Of a DNA stretch of 32,413 nt, positions 6,811 through 14,716 are shown one piece after another (within the stretch, counting starts at the first letter, position 1; every line of letters starts with the position of its first letter). The notes beneath the pieces were generated by a model. The model was not told where the DNA came from and made no database searches. It saw only the letters and a list, made by a program, of their open reading frames with translations. Made by a program: the position numbers and the translations under genes. Source of the DNA: JAJDXO01 sp964620095 (GTDB taxonomy: Bacteria > Pseudomonadota > Alphaproteobacteria > Rhodospirillales > UBA2165); assembly GCA_964620095.1 (NCBI GenBank), contig CAZUGT010000284.1, positions 1 through 32,413 of the forward strand. The letters run 5' to 3'.

Positions 6811-8991
6811 ATGGACGGGGGCGCGGCAATTCCGGTCAAGAAGGTCGCCGTCGGCGACCGGTCGTTTGCGGAGGAAGTCCGCAAGCTTCAGATGGGCGCC
6901 GGGGAGGAATTCCACGGCGAGACGATCCTTTGCGTGACCAAGGCGCTGCTGCAGGCGGGCGTCTCCTATATCGGCGGCTATCCCGGCGCGCCCATGTCGC
7001 ACCTCATCGACGTGATGGCCGACGCCAAGGACGAAATTCTCGATCCCATGGGCATTCAGTTCGAACAGTCGGCCTCCGAGGCGGCGGCTGCTTCGCTGCT
7101 CAGCGCCTCCATCCACTACCCGATGCGCGGCGCCGTCACCTGGAAGTCGGTGGTCGGAACCAATGTCGCTTCCGACGCCATCTCCAACCTGGCCTCCACC
7201 GGGGTTACCGGCGGATCGCTGATCATCATCGGCGAGGATTACGGCGAGGGGTCGTCGATCATGCAGGAGCGGACCCACGCCTTCGCCATGAAGTCGTCGC
7301 TGCCCCTGATCGATCCCCGCTACGACATGGAGAAGATCGTCGATCTTACCGAGCGGGCCTTCGAGATGTCGGAAGCGTCCAACCTCCCGGTCTTCTTCCA
7401 GCTCCGCATCCGCGCATGCCACATGACGGGCTCTTTCGTCGCCAAGGACAACAAGGTCCCGCGATACTCGACCCGCAATCCCGTGCCGCGGGCCGAGTAC
7501 GACATGACCAAAATCGTGTTGCCGCCGGCGTCCTATGCACACGAGAAGCACAAGTTCGAATCGCGCCTGCCGGCCATCCAAAAGTACGTCCGGGACAACG
7601 ACATCAACGAAATTTTCCCGGGGGCGGGCGGGCCGTTCGGGATCATCACCCAGGGCGGCGCGTATTCGATGGTCATCCGGGCGCTGCGACAGCTTGGGCT
7701 GGCGGATGCCTTCGGCAACACCGAGGTGCCGATCATGGTGCTCAACGTCGTCTACCCGCTGGTGCCCGAGCAGATCACCGAATTCATGACCGGCAAGGAA
7801 AGCGTACTGGTGGTCGAGGAGGGCAATCCCAACTTCATCGAAACCCAGATCGCCGAATATGCCCACAAGGCCAGGATCGATTGCGCCATTCACGGCAAGG
7901 ATGTCCTGCCCATGGCCGGCGAATACACCGTCGATACGGTACGGGCCGGCGTCGCCGAATACATGACCGACTTCGCGCCCGAGCCGTATGCCGCGGCCGC
8001 CAAGTCGAGGTACCAAACGACGCGGGGCGCCGTCGACACGGCCAACCAAATTCTCAGGGATCACATGCCGGAACCGCTGCCGGCCCGGCCGCCGTCCTTC
8101 TGCACCGGGTGCCCGGAGCGTCCCGTCTTCGCCGCCATGAAGCTCTTGATGCGCGAGCGCGGCCCCATGCACGTATCCATGGACATCGGCTGCAACCTGT
8201 TCGGCTCCCTGCCGCCGTTCCATGTGGGCAACACGGTGCTGGGCTACGGCTTGTCGCTGGCCAGCGGCACCATGGTCGGCCCGGCCCTCGATCAGCCGGT
8301 GATCGCGGTCATGGGCGATGGCGGGTTCTGGCACAACGGCGTGTCGTCCGGCGCCATCAATGCCCAATGGAACAATTACGATGCCGTGCTGGTCATCCTC
8401 GAGAACGGCTATGCGGCGGCCACCGGCCATCAGCGCCTGCCGTCGTCGGGCGAGACGCCGGTCGGCGTGGACTCCGAGGTAACCATCGAAAACGCGCTCA
8501 AGGGTCTTGGCGTCAAATGGATCAAGCGGGTCGACAGCTACGACCTGCCGCAAACCATCAACGCGTTGAGGGACGCCCTCGATGCAAGGGGCAATCAGCT
8601 CCGGGTCGTGATCTCCGACAACGAGTGCATGCTGGCCCGCCAGCGCCGCGAGCGGCCGCGGAAGGCGCAGGCGATGAAGGAGGGCCGGGCCGTCACCCAG
8701 GAACGCTTCGGCGTCGATCCCGAAGTGTGCACGGGCGATCATTCGTGCATGCGGCTGAACGGCTGTCCGTCCCTGTCTCTCAAGTATTCCACCGATCCAT
8801 TGAAGGAGACCCCCATCGCCACGGTCGAGGACAGCTGCGTCGCCTGCGGTCACTGCGGTGAAGTGGCGCACGCCGCCCAGCTCTGTCCGTCGTTCTATCG
8901 CGCCGAAGGTCTGTTCAACGCGGGGCCGCTTCGCCGCATGGCGCACGCCGTCAACAAACGGCTGCTGTCCATGATGGGGGCGTACGAATGA
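6811..8991 (+). CDS. iorA: Indolepyruvate:ferredoxin oxidoreductase, alpha subunit
   Basis: This is the thiamine-diphosphate and iron-sulfur subunit that oxidatively decarboxylates arylpyruvates to aryl-acetyl-CoA with ferredoxin as acceptor. The N-terminal pyrimidine-binding domain has GGYPGAPMSHLIDVM (about 55-69). The TPP domain has FCTGCPERPVF, then MGDGGFWHNG (GDG at 502-504) and ENGYAAATGHQ. The C-terminal ferredoxin-like part starts near Cys640 (CTGDHSCMRLNGCP), and its second Cys group starts at Cys676 (CVACGHC...CP), with the wider spacing seen in proteobacterial members. I chose ATG 6811, giving 726 residues; an in-frame ATG at 6574 would overlap the divergent gene. The stop overlaps the next start as ATGA, so the subunits are translationally coupled. 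The real 2-oxoacid could be phenyl-, hydroxyphenyl- or indolepyruvate. Confidence 0.92.
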   Translation: MDGGAAIPVKKVAVGDRSFAEEVRKLQMGAGEEFHGETILCVTKALLQAGVSYIGGYPGAPMSHLIDVMADAKDEILDPMGIQFEQSASEAAAASLLSASIHYPMRGAVTWKSVVGTNVASDAISNLASTGVTGGSLIIIGEDYGEGSSIMQERTHAFAMKSSLPLIDPRYDMEKIVDLTERAFEMSEASNLPVFFQLRIRACHMTGSFVAKDNKVPRYSTRNPVPRAEYDMTKIVLPPASYAHEKHKFESRLPAIQKYVRDNDINEIFPGAGGPFGIITQGGAYSMVIRALRQLGLADAFGNTEVPIMVLNVVYPLVPEQITEFMTGKESVLVVEEGNPNFIETQIAEYAHKARIDCAIHGKDVLPMAGEYTVDTVRAGVAEYMTDFAPEPYAAAAKSRYQTTRGAVDTANQILRDHMPEPLPARPPSFCTGCPERPVFAAMKLLMRERGPMHVSMDIGCNLFGSLPPFHVGNTVLGYGLSLASGTMVGPALDQPVIAVMGDGGFWHNGVSSGAINAQWNNYDAVLVILENGYAAATGHQRLPSSGETPVGVDSEVTIENALKGLGVKWIKRVDSYDLPQTINALRDALDARGNQLRVVISDNECMLARQRRERPRKAQAMKEGRAVTQERFGVDPEVCTGDHSCMRLNGCPSLSLKYSTDPLKETPIATVEDSCVACGHCGEVAHAAQLCPSFYRAEGLFNAGPLRRMAHAVNKRLLSMMGAYE

Positions 8992-10418
8992 CCGCCGAAC
9001 GCCCGGTGGCGGCGCTCATCGGCGCCCTTGGCGGCCAGGGCGGCGGCGTCCTCGTCGACTGGCTGGTGACCGCGGCGGAGAAATCCGGGTATCCGGCGCA
9101 GGCGACCTCGACGCCGGGCGTGGCCCAGCGGACCGGCGCCACGACCTATCTGTTCGAGTTGTTCCCGGAGAAAAACCCGGCGGAGCCGCCCCTGTTCGCC
9201 CTGTTCCCGGGTTCCGACGACATCGACCTGATGGCGGCACTGGAGCCCACCGAGGCGGGCCGGGCGCTGGAGCGCGGCTTCGTCACCGCCCGGACAACGG
9301 TGATCACCGCTACCGAGCGTACCTACTCGACGGCCGAGAAGGTCGCCGCGGGCGACGGCACCGTCCCGGCGCGGCCGGTGCTCGACGGCTTGAGCCGGGC
9401 CTCCAAGGATCTGATCGCCTTGCCGATGAAGGAACTGACCGGCGGCGTCTCGCCGCAGTGGAACGCGGTGCTGTTCGGCGCCATCGCGGGCTCGGGCGTA
9501 TTCCCGTTCTCCGTCGACGATTGCCGGGATGCCATCCGCGGCAAAGGGGTCGCGGTCGACCGGAACCTGAAGGGGTTCGAGCAGGGCGTGGAGCAGGCGC
9601 GCCTGAAGGCGCCGCTCCCCGAAGAGGAAGACGGGCTCACCTACAACGGCCCGCCGCCCGGGTTCGAGACCGAACTCGATCAATATCCCGAGCGCCTGCG
9701 GCCGATCATCGGTCACGCATTGGCCCGGCTGGCCGACTATCAGGATGACGCCTACGCCCGGCTGTTCCTCGAACATCTTCAGACGGTGAAGGCGCTGGAT
9801 ACGTCGGACAACATGACCCTCACCGGGGAGGTGGCGAAGCGGCTCGCCGCCTGGATGAGCTTCGAGGATGTCATCCGGGTGGCGCAGCTCAAGACCCGGC
9901 CCGGACGTCTCGACCGCATCCGGGGCGAGCTCGAATTGCCGGATGACGCGATCCTGAATTTGCGCGACTACTTCAAACCGGGCCACGCCGAAATGGCCGG
10001 CTTTTTGCCCAGTTGGCTCGCGTGGATGGTGCCCAAGGGGAGCGGCCGCGCCGGGAGCGGCTGGTCGCTGCATTGGCCGACCTCGTCCGCCTGGGGGTTC
10101 GCCGGTTTGAAACTGCTCGCCGGGCGCAAGGGGTTCCGCCGCGCGGGTTCTCAATACGGCGAGGAACACGCGGCCATCGGGCGGTGGCTGGACGCCATCC
10201 GGGCCGCCGCCCCCGTCGACATGGAACTCGCCGTCCAGACCGCCAAGGCGGCGATCTGGGCGCGGGGCTACGGCATGGTGCGCAGGGAGGGGATGGCGAC
10301 GCTCGACCAACTGCTGGACGGCTGGACCGAAAAGCTGGGCGATCCGGCGGCGCTGAAGGCGAAGGTGGACCAATCCATCATCCTCGCCCACGCCAATCCC
10401 GACGCGGACATTCACTAG
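8988..10418 (+). CDS. iorB: Indolepyruvate oxidoreductase, beta subunit, long form
   Basis: The partner of the preceding alpha subunit. The N-terminal gamma-type domain is plain: IGALGGQGGGVLVDWLVTAA followed by TPGVAQRTGATTYLFELFP, matching the GxGGQG...QR signature of 2-oxoacid:acceptor oxidoreductases. At 476 residues it is more than twice the archaeal IorB length. Residues from about 210 onward form the extra C-terminal alpha-helical domain typical of proteobacterial long IorB, with no clear catalytic motif. It overlaps the alpha gene by 4 nt (ATGA). A 117-residue gene follows 21 nt later and probably shares the transcript. Confidence 0.88.
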   Translation: MTAERPVAALIGALGGQGGGVLVDWLVTAAEKSGYPAQATSTPGVAQRTGATTYLFELFPEKNPAEPPLFALFPGSDDIDLMAALEPTEAGRALERGFVTARTTVITATERTYSTAEKVAAGDGTVPARPVLDGLSRASKDLIALPMKELTGGVSPQWNAVLFGAIAGSGVFPFSVDDCRDAIRGKGVAVDRNLKGFEQGVEQARLKAPLPEEEDGLTYNGPPPGFETELDQYPERLRPIIGHALARLADYQDDAYARLFLEHLQTVKALDTSDNMTLTGEVAKRLAAWMSFEDVIRVAQLKTRPGRLDRIRGELELPDDAILNLRDYFKPGHAEMAGFLPSWLAWMVPKGSGRAGSGWSLHWPTSSAWGFAGLKLLAGRKGFRRAGSQYGEEHAAIGRWLDAIRAAAPVDMELAVQTAKAAIWARGYGMVRREGMATLDQLLDGWTEKLGDPAALKAKVDQSIILAHANPDADIH

Positions 10419-10439
10419 GGCGGGGCACTAGGGCGGGCC

Positions 10440-10793
10440 ATGCCCAAACCGGGAAACTATCTGCTCATCGCCGCGATGGACGTGGAGCCCGGCAAGGAAG
10501 ACCTGCTGAACGAGGTCTACGACACGGAACACATCCCGGAGATCATGAAAATTCCCGGCGTGGTATCCGTTTCGCGCATGGAGAAGGTGCCGCTGATCCT
10601 CGGTATCGGCGGCGAGGTGAAGGAAATTCCCACCGGCGACAGGCCGAAATTCACCGCCATCTACGAGATCGAAAGCCCCGAGGTCCTGAAATCAGAGGCG
10701 TGGGGGGAGGCGGTCGAATACGGCCGCTGGCCGGAGCAGGTCCGGCCCTACACCTCCAACCGCCAGTTCACCTTGCAGAGAGTGACCGGCTAG
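10440..10793 (+). CDS. Small dimeric alpha/beta-barrel-like protein, function unknown
   Basis: A 117-residue protein with the layout of a ferredoxin-like dimeric alpha/beta-barrel (EthD / Dabb / DUF4286-like): a beta strand (YLLIAAMDV), a helix (KEDLLNEVYDTEHIPEIMK) carrying an acidic D-T-E-H, then strands VVSVSRMEK and FTAIYEIE. The EHIPE block resembles the helix where such proteins bind small ligands or monitor an unstable intermediate. There is no signal peptide or membrane segment. It sits 21 nt after iorB, so an accessory role in aryl-acyl-CoA metabolism is plausible but unproven. Family assignment is by overall pattern only. Confidence 0.6.
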   Translation: MPKPGNYLLIAAMDVEPGKEDLLNEVYDTEHIPEIMKIPGVVSVSRMEKVPLILGIGGEVKEIPTGDRPKFTAIYEIESPEVLKSEAWGEAVEYGRWPEQVRPYTSNRQFTLQRVTG

Positions 10794-10848
10794 AGCGGCT
10801 TCGTTCCGTTTGGGTTCATATCCGCATGGGGTGGAGAAGCTTCGCGCA

Positions 10849-10998
10849 CCCCCTCACCCTAACCCTCTCTTCGAGGGGGAGAGGGGACAAGTGCTTCCTC
10901 GCCCCCGTCAGGGGGAGAGGGATGCGAAGGCTTGGCGAGCTAGGGCACAAAGCGAAGCGACTGCCCAGGCGAGCCCTAGCCGAAGCTGGGTGAGGGGG
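10849..10998. repeat. Palindromic intergenic repeat with 11-bp inverted ends
   Basis: ccccctcaccc (10849-10859) is the perfect inverted copy of gggtgaggggg (10988-10998). Inside are a CCCTCTC/GAGAGGG hairpin (10863-10869 and 10879-10885), a second gggggagaggg, and gctagggc/gccctagc (10939-10946 and 10973-10980). This CCCTCACCC...GGGTGAGGGG form is a widespread intergenic repeat style in alphaproteobacteria. It fills most of the 296-nt gap between two convergent operons and could also stop transcription from either side. The remainder of the gap holds only a small hairpin, TCGATT-cat-AATCGA (11057-11071). Confidence 0.75.
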
Positions 10999-11089
10999 AT
11001 TTTGTATTAACGCCGCGACAAGGACTCAGCTCAAGCCAACCAAGGGAATCCCCCTTTCGATTCATAATCGAGTCATCGCGCCCTAGGCG

Positions 11090-11632
11090 CTACAGCCAGT
11101 ACTGAAGGACGTAGTCGAACGGCCCCTCGGCGTTGACGATATCGACCCGCTGCAGCCGAATCTTGTAGCCGTTCTTGGTCTTCTTCAGGTGGTGCCGGTA
11201 CTTGCCCGCGAAATAGCGCTGGTTGTCGTTGCGGAACTCGACCACGTGAAATTTGGACCGCGCCACGACGTCGCCGGTCTTCTTGTCCTCGCTTTCGATG
11301 ACCACATTGCCGATGACGTGGCTCATCTTGTTCTTCGGCTTCTGCGAGTGGGCGTAGGGGTGTTCGACCCGGCGCGCCCGCATGTCCATGAGGAACAAGT
11401 CCTCGTAGAAGATGTTGGGCATGCCTTCGCCGGTTTCCTGATCCTCCCGGGGCGGCATCCAGTATTTGCCGTCCTTGGTGAACAGGTCGAGCCAGTCGTC
11501 CCAGCGGCGCTCGTCGAGAATTTCAGCCTGGTTGTAGAGGAACTGCTCCACCGCCCGGTGCGTGTCGAGGCCGTTGGCGCGGCCGTTCTTGGCCTTCGCC
11601 TTAGGCTTCTTGGCCTTTTTGCCCTTAGCCAT
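11090..11632 (-). CDS. Aromatic-ring-hydroxylating dioxygenase, beta subunit
   Basis: A 180-residue small subunit of a Rieske non-heme iron oxygenase (SnoaL/cystatin-like fold), which shapes the alpha3-beta3 hexamer and has no metal. Typical blocks are AVEQFLYNQAEILDERRWDDWLDLFTKDGKYWMP, shown here split as AVEQFLYNQAEILDERRW and DDWLDLFTKDGKYWMP, plus HVIGNVVIE near the middle and the C-terminal FDYVLQYWL. The first 20 residues are a lysine/alanine-rich tail (KGKKAKKPKAKAKNGRAN) not usual for the family. A later start is not available before the conserved part, because no Met follows the tail. It begins 3 nt after the alpha-subunit stop, so the two are coupled. Confidence 0.9.
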   Translation of the reverse strand: MAKGKKAKKPKAKAKNGRANGLDTHRAVEQFLYNQAEILDERRWDDWLDLFTKDGKYWMPPREDQETGEGMPNIFYEDLFLMDMRARRVEHPYAHSQKPKNKMSHVIGNVVIESEDKKTGDVVARSKFHVVEFRNDNQRYFAGKYRHHLKKTKNGYKIRLQRVDIVNAEGPFDYVLQYWL

Positions 11633-11635
11633 GAT

Positions 11636-12955
11636 CTACCTCCCCGCCGACATATATTCTTTCCAGGCGGCGAACATGTTCCGCATGGGCTGTTCGCTCA
11701 TGCCGGTGATCGAGGTCGTTACGCCGTTCTCCACCGGGTCCTGGCCGGCATTGCGGTGGAAGCTCACCCAGTCGCCGCCGCCGCCGAGACTCAAGCCTTC
11801 GTGACAGGCGTTGAAGTTCTGCAGATCGTCGGCGTTGACCATCGTGGACGGCGAGTTGACGTGGTAGTAGTAGGCGAGCGAGCGTTCGTAGATCCCCTCC
11901 GGGGCGCCCTTCAGCTTGAAATGCCAAATCTCGGTCAGCGTCTTGCCGGCGGCCAGCGGCCGCACGGCGCGCAGCTGTTGCAGCGGCGGCTGCACCGACA
12001 GGCACGGATAGACCAGCACGTGGTGGACGTTGGTCGAGAGGATTTCATCCATCCGCTCGGCGCCGTAGGCCTTGGTGAGCGCCTCTTCGTGGGACACCGT
12101 GATCGGGTCCCTGGGCCGCAGGCCCATGTACCCGCCGAGCACCGTGTGACCGTAAGGATGTCCAAAGGTGCTCAAGGAATCCCACTTTTCATAGGGCAGG
12201 GTGAAATCGGCGAGGAACTGATAGCCCATGGGCGGGTCGTCGCCGGTGCGCTGCTTGTAGACCTTCTGCATCTCGGCCGCCGCTTCACCCGTCGAATGGT
12301 GGGTGATGGAGGGGTGCAGGGCGTCCAATTGGTTCTCGAGGAAGATTTTCCAGTTGGAATGCTGGATTACCCGGAAGCAATTCTGGACGATTTCCACCTC
12401 GCCCTCCGGTGAGCGGTTGCAGATATCGTCGAACGCGGCGCGGGCGCCCTGGCCCAGCCAGGTATCCAGGTCGGGTCCGCCCTCGGACAACTTCGCGAAG
12501 ACAAATCCCCGGTAAATTCCCATTTGCTCCGCGGGCTTCATGGAGAACAGCGGGTCCTTGGGATCGAAGGCGGTGCCCTCATAGCCTTCCTCGACGGGAA
12601 TCCGGAACAGCGACCCATCCAAATTGAAGGTCCAGGCATGATAGGCGCACCGGAACGTCTTGCCGGCGTTTCCGTTCAAGCCCTGACACAGCATTGCCCC
12701 GCGGTGGGGGCAGCGGTTGTAGAGCACGTGCACGCCATCCTCGCCGCGGCACAGGATCATCCGCTCCCGGCCGACCCAGGTCGTCCAGTAGTCGCCGACT
12801 TTGGGAACCTGGGTTTCGTGGCCGATATAGATCCAAGATTTGTGGAAGATATTGTCGAGCTCCCGCTCGAATATCCCGTCATCGGTGTAGCAGGCTTTGT
12901 GGACCCGGTCCGGCTCCACCAAGTTTCCCGGATTGTTCAGAAATCCGTCCGGCAT
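11636..12955 (-). CDS. Aromatic-ring-hydroxylating dioxygenase, alpha subunit (Rieske)
   Basis: The 439-residue catalytic subunit. The Rieske [2Fe-2S] ligands are Cys82 and His84 in NRCPHRG, and Cys103 and His106 in CAYHAW. The mononuclear iron site is ENQLDALHPSITH, giving the bridging Asp211 and iron ligands His214 and His219. The third ligand is probably the Asp in the later NADDLQN block. I start at ATG 12955, which has GGAGG 6 nt upstream, rather than at 13021, whose extra 22 residues do not fit the family. Substrate class (benzoate-like, cumate-like or other) cannot be fixed. No ferredoxin or reductase gene is in the window, so electrons must come from elsewhere. Upstream lie 11-bp tandem repeats and a palindrome that may control it. 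Confidence 0.93.
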   Translation of the reverse strand: MPDGFLNNPGNLVEPDRVHKACYTDDGIFERELDNIFHKSWIYIGHETQVPKVGDYWTTWVGRERMILCRGEDGVHVLYNRCPHRGAMLCQGLNGNAGKTFRCAYHAWTFNLDGSLFRIPVEEGYEGTAFDPKDPLFSMKPAEQMGIYRGFVFAKLSEGGPDLDTWLGQGARAAFDDICNRSPEGEVEIVQNCFRVIQHSNWKIFLENQLDALHPSITHHSTGEAAAEMQKVYKQRTGDDPPMGYQFLADFTLPYEKWDSLSTFGHPYGHTVLGGYMGLRPRDPITVSHEEALTKAYGAERMDEILSTNVHHVLVYPCLSVQPPLQQLRAVRPLAAGKTLTEIWHFKLKGAPEGIYERSLAYYYHVNSPSTMVNADDLQNFNACHEGLSLGGGGDWVSFHRNAGQDPVENGVTTSITGMSEQPMRNMFAAWKEYMSAGR

Positions 12956-12966
12956 GACGTTCCTCC

Positions 12967-13010
12967 CGCCTGAATGTCGCCTGAATATCGCGTGAATATC
13001 GCCTGGGTGA
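12967..13010 (-). promoter_or_regulatory. Four 11-bp direct repeats upstream of the dioxygenase
   Basis: Units cgcctgaatgt (12967-12977), cgcctgaatat (12978-12988), cgcgtgaatat (12989-12999) and the degenerate cgcctgggtga (13000-13010) are head to tail, starting 12 nt before the dioxygenase start codon. The 11-bp period is close to one helical turn, as in iterated operator sites. A possible minus-strand promoter, TTGAAC (plus 13035-13040), 17 nt, TATTGA (plus 13012-13017), would place the repeats in the leader. Confidence 0.55.
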
Positions 13011-13042
13011 ATCAATATCAAAGAACCAATTGGCGTTCAAAC

Positions 13043-13059
13043 TGTTGGCAAGCCCAACA
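13043..13059. promoter_or_regulatory. Operator-like palindrome between divergent operons
   Basis: TGTTGG (13043-13048), CAAGC, CCAACA (13054-13059) is a perfect 6-bp inverted repeat. Its inner TTGGCAAGCCCAA fits the T-N11-A pattern of LysR-type regulator sites. It lies 26 nt before the CoA-ligase start and just upstream of the candidate dioxygenase promoter. No regulator gene is adjacent. Confidence 0.4.
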
Positions 13060-13084
13060 AAATTTTCCAAAGTGAGAGCGAGGG

Positions 13085-14716
13085 ATGAAAGCCGAGGGAG
13101 AAAGCCGGGTGAACCGAGACGGCTTGGTCGCCTACACCGACGAAACCAAAGCCAAGTTCAAAGCGGACGGCTGGTGGCGGGACCATCTGTTGACCGATTG
13201 GCTGGCCGGCCACGCGGCGGAACGTCCCGACGCGCCGGCCCTGGTGATCGGCGGGAACCCGATCACCTATGCCGAGTTGGACCGGCGGGCCGGCCGGCTG
13301 GCCGCGGGCTTGGCGCGACTTGGTCTCGGCAAGGACGATATCGTCGCGGTCCAGCTTCCCAACGTGCCCGAATTCGTCATCTCGTATTTGGCCCTCGCGT
13401 CCATCGGCGCGGTGATGCAGACCGTCCATATGCCGTACCGGGAAGGCGACCTGGAAGGGCTGCTCGGTCACTCCGGCGCCCGCGGCGTGATCTGCGTCGA
13501 GGCGTTCAGGGATTTTCCGACCGCCGAGGTGATGACCGGGCTCAAGGACCGGCTGCCCGCGCTGGAATTCGTCGTCGTGTCGGGCAGCGCGCCCGCCGGC
13601 GCCGTTTCACTGGCCGAACTCGATGCCGATGCCGATACCGATGCCGGGCCGAAGCCCGCGGTCGCCGCGGACGATCTCAATGTCATGCTCTACACCTCCG
13701 GCACCACGTCCAGTCCGAAGGGCGTGATCGTTTCCTCCTACCCGTTCACCAACAACGCCCGCCATGCCGTCGGCGAGTTCGGCGTGACGCCGGACGATAT
13801 CGTCTTTTGCCCGGCGCCCTTCAGCCATCTGTACGGTCTGTTCGCACTGCAGATCGCGCTTTGCGCCGGGGCGGCGAATCTTCTGTTGCCGGGCTTTGCG
13901 CCGGCGGACTATGTCGAACTCATCGGGAGCGCCAAACCGACCGTACTGTTCACAGGCCCTGCCCATCACGCGGCGTGCCGTCAGGCCGGCCTCTATGACG
14001 GGCTCGATATGTCGTCCATCCGAATCATCGTCTGTTCCGGATCGGCGGTGCCGCCGGACCTGGCGCGCTGGGTGGACGGGCTGTTGCCCAACGGCAGACT
14101 CCTCCAGCTTTGGGGCATGACCGAACTTCAGGCCGGCACCTACAACCGGCCGTCCGACACCCTCGACCAATGCGCCTGCTCGGCGGGGCGCGCCACGCCC
14201 GGCAATGAAATCCGCGTGGTGGACGAGGCCGGGTCTCCGCTGCCGGCCGGAGAGGAAGGGGAGCTTCAGATTCGCGGCGCCTCGGTATTCCCGGGCTACT
14301 ACAACAACGCGGACGCCAACGAGAGTTCCTTCGACCGAGACTGGTTCAGGACCGGTGATCTCGCGACCGTGGATGCGGACGGCTACCTCACCATCACCGG
14401 GCGGATCAAGGACATCATCAACCGGGGCGGGGTGAAGTTCAATCCCGCCGACATCGAGGCCATCGTGAACAAGATGCCGGAGGTCGCCATGAGCGCGGTG
14501 GTGCCGGTGAAGGACGACGTGCTGGGCGAGAAGGCGTGCATCGTCATTCAGCCCGCCGGCGGCGCTTCACCGACCCTCGAAGCGGTCACCGCCTGCCTCG
14601 ACGAAAACGGGATCGCCAAGAACAAATGGCCGGAGCAGCTTGAACTCGTCGACGCCATGCCGCTGACGCCGACCATGAAGGTGATCAAGTCCAAGCTGCA
14701 AATCGGCGGCGCCTGA
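13085..14716 (+). CDS. AMP-forming acyl/aryl-CoA ligase
   Basis: A 543-residue ANL-superfamily enzyme that would adenylate a carboxylic acid and transfer it to CoA. Motifs in order: TYAELDRRAGRLAAGL near residue 55, the P-loop MLYTSGTTSSPKGVIV (about 200-216), LLQLWGMTELQ (A5), WFRTGDLATVDADGYLTITG with GRIKDIINRGG (A7/A8 hinge), and the catalytic lysine in PLTPTMKVIKSKL near the end. A short Asp-Ala run (LDADADTDAG, from a 6-bp gatgcc repeat at 13622-13645) sits in a loop before the P-loop. Its stop overlaps the next start (TGATG), tying it to the QueG-like pair. Position opposite the Rieske oxygenase suggests it activates an aromatic or related acid. The substrate is unknown. Confidence 0.9.
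   Translation: MKAEGESRVNRDGLVAYTDETKAKFKADGWWRDHLLTDWLAGHAAERPDAPALVIGGNPITYAELDRRAGRLAAGLARLGLGKDDIVAVQLPNVPEFVISYLALASIGAVMQTVHMPYREGDLEGLLGHSGARGVICVEAFRDFPTAEVMTGLKDRLPALEFVVVSGSAPAGAVSLAELDADADTDAGPKPAVAADDLNVMLYTSGTTSSPKGVIVSSYPFTNNARHAVGEFGVTPDDIVFCPAPFSHLYGLFALQIALCAGAANLLLPGFAPADYVELIGSAKPTVLFTGPAHHAACRQAGLYDGLDMSSIRIIVCSGSAVPPDLARWVDGLLPNGRLLQLWGMTELQAGTYNRPSDTLDQCACSAGRATPGNEIRVVDEAGSPLPAGEEGELQIRGASVFPGYYNNADANESSFDRDWFRTGDLATVDADGYLTITGRIKDIINRGGVKFNPADIEAIVNKMPEVAMSAVVPVKDDVLGEKACIVIQPAGGASPTLEAVTACLDENGIAKNKWPEQLELVDAMPLTPTMKVIKSKLQIGGA

Noticed and set aside
6793..8946. A 717-codon open frame antisense to iorA
   Set aside because: Long antisense frames are expected in GC-rich coding DNA. 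The product is Arg/Gly/His-rich with no motif, while the sense strand has clear IorA signatures.
11057..11071. TCGATT-cat-AATCGA hairpin as a terminator for the dioxygenase operon
   Set aside because: The stem is AT/GC mixed and only 6 bp. On the minus strand it is followed by a purine run, not a T-run.
12967..13010. The 11-bp repeats as a CRISPR array or plasmid iterons
   Set aside because: There are no spacers between units, only four degenerate copies, and no replication or Cas gene nearby.
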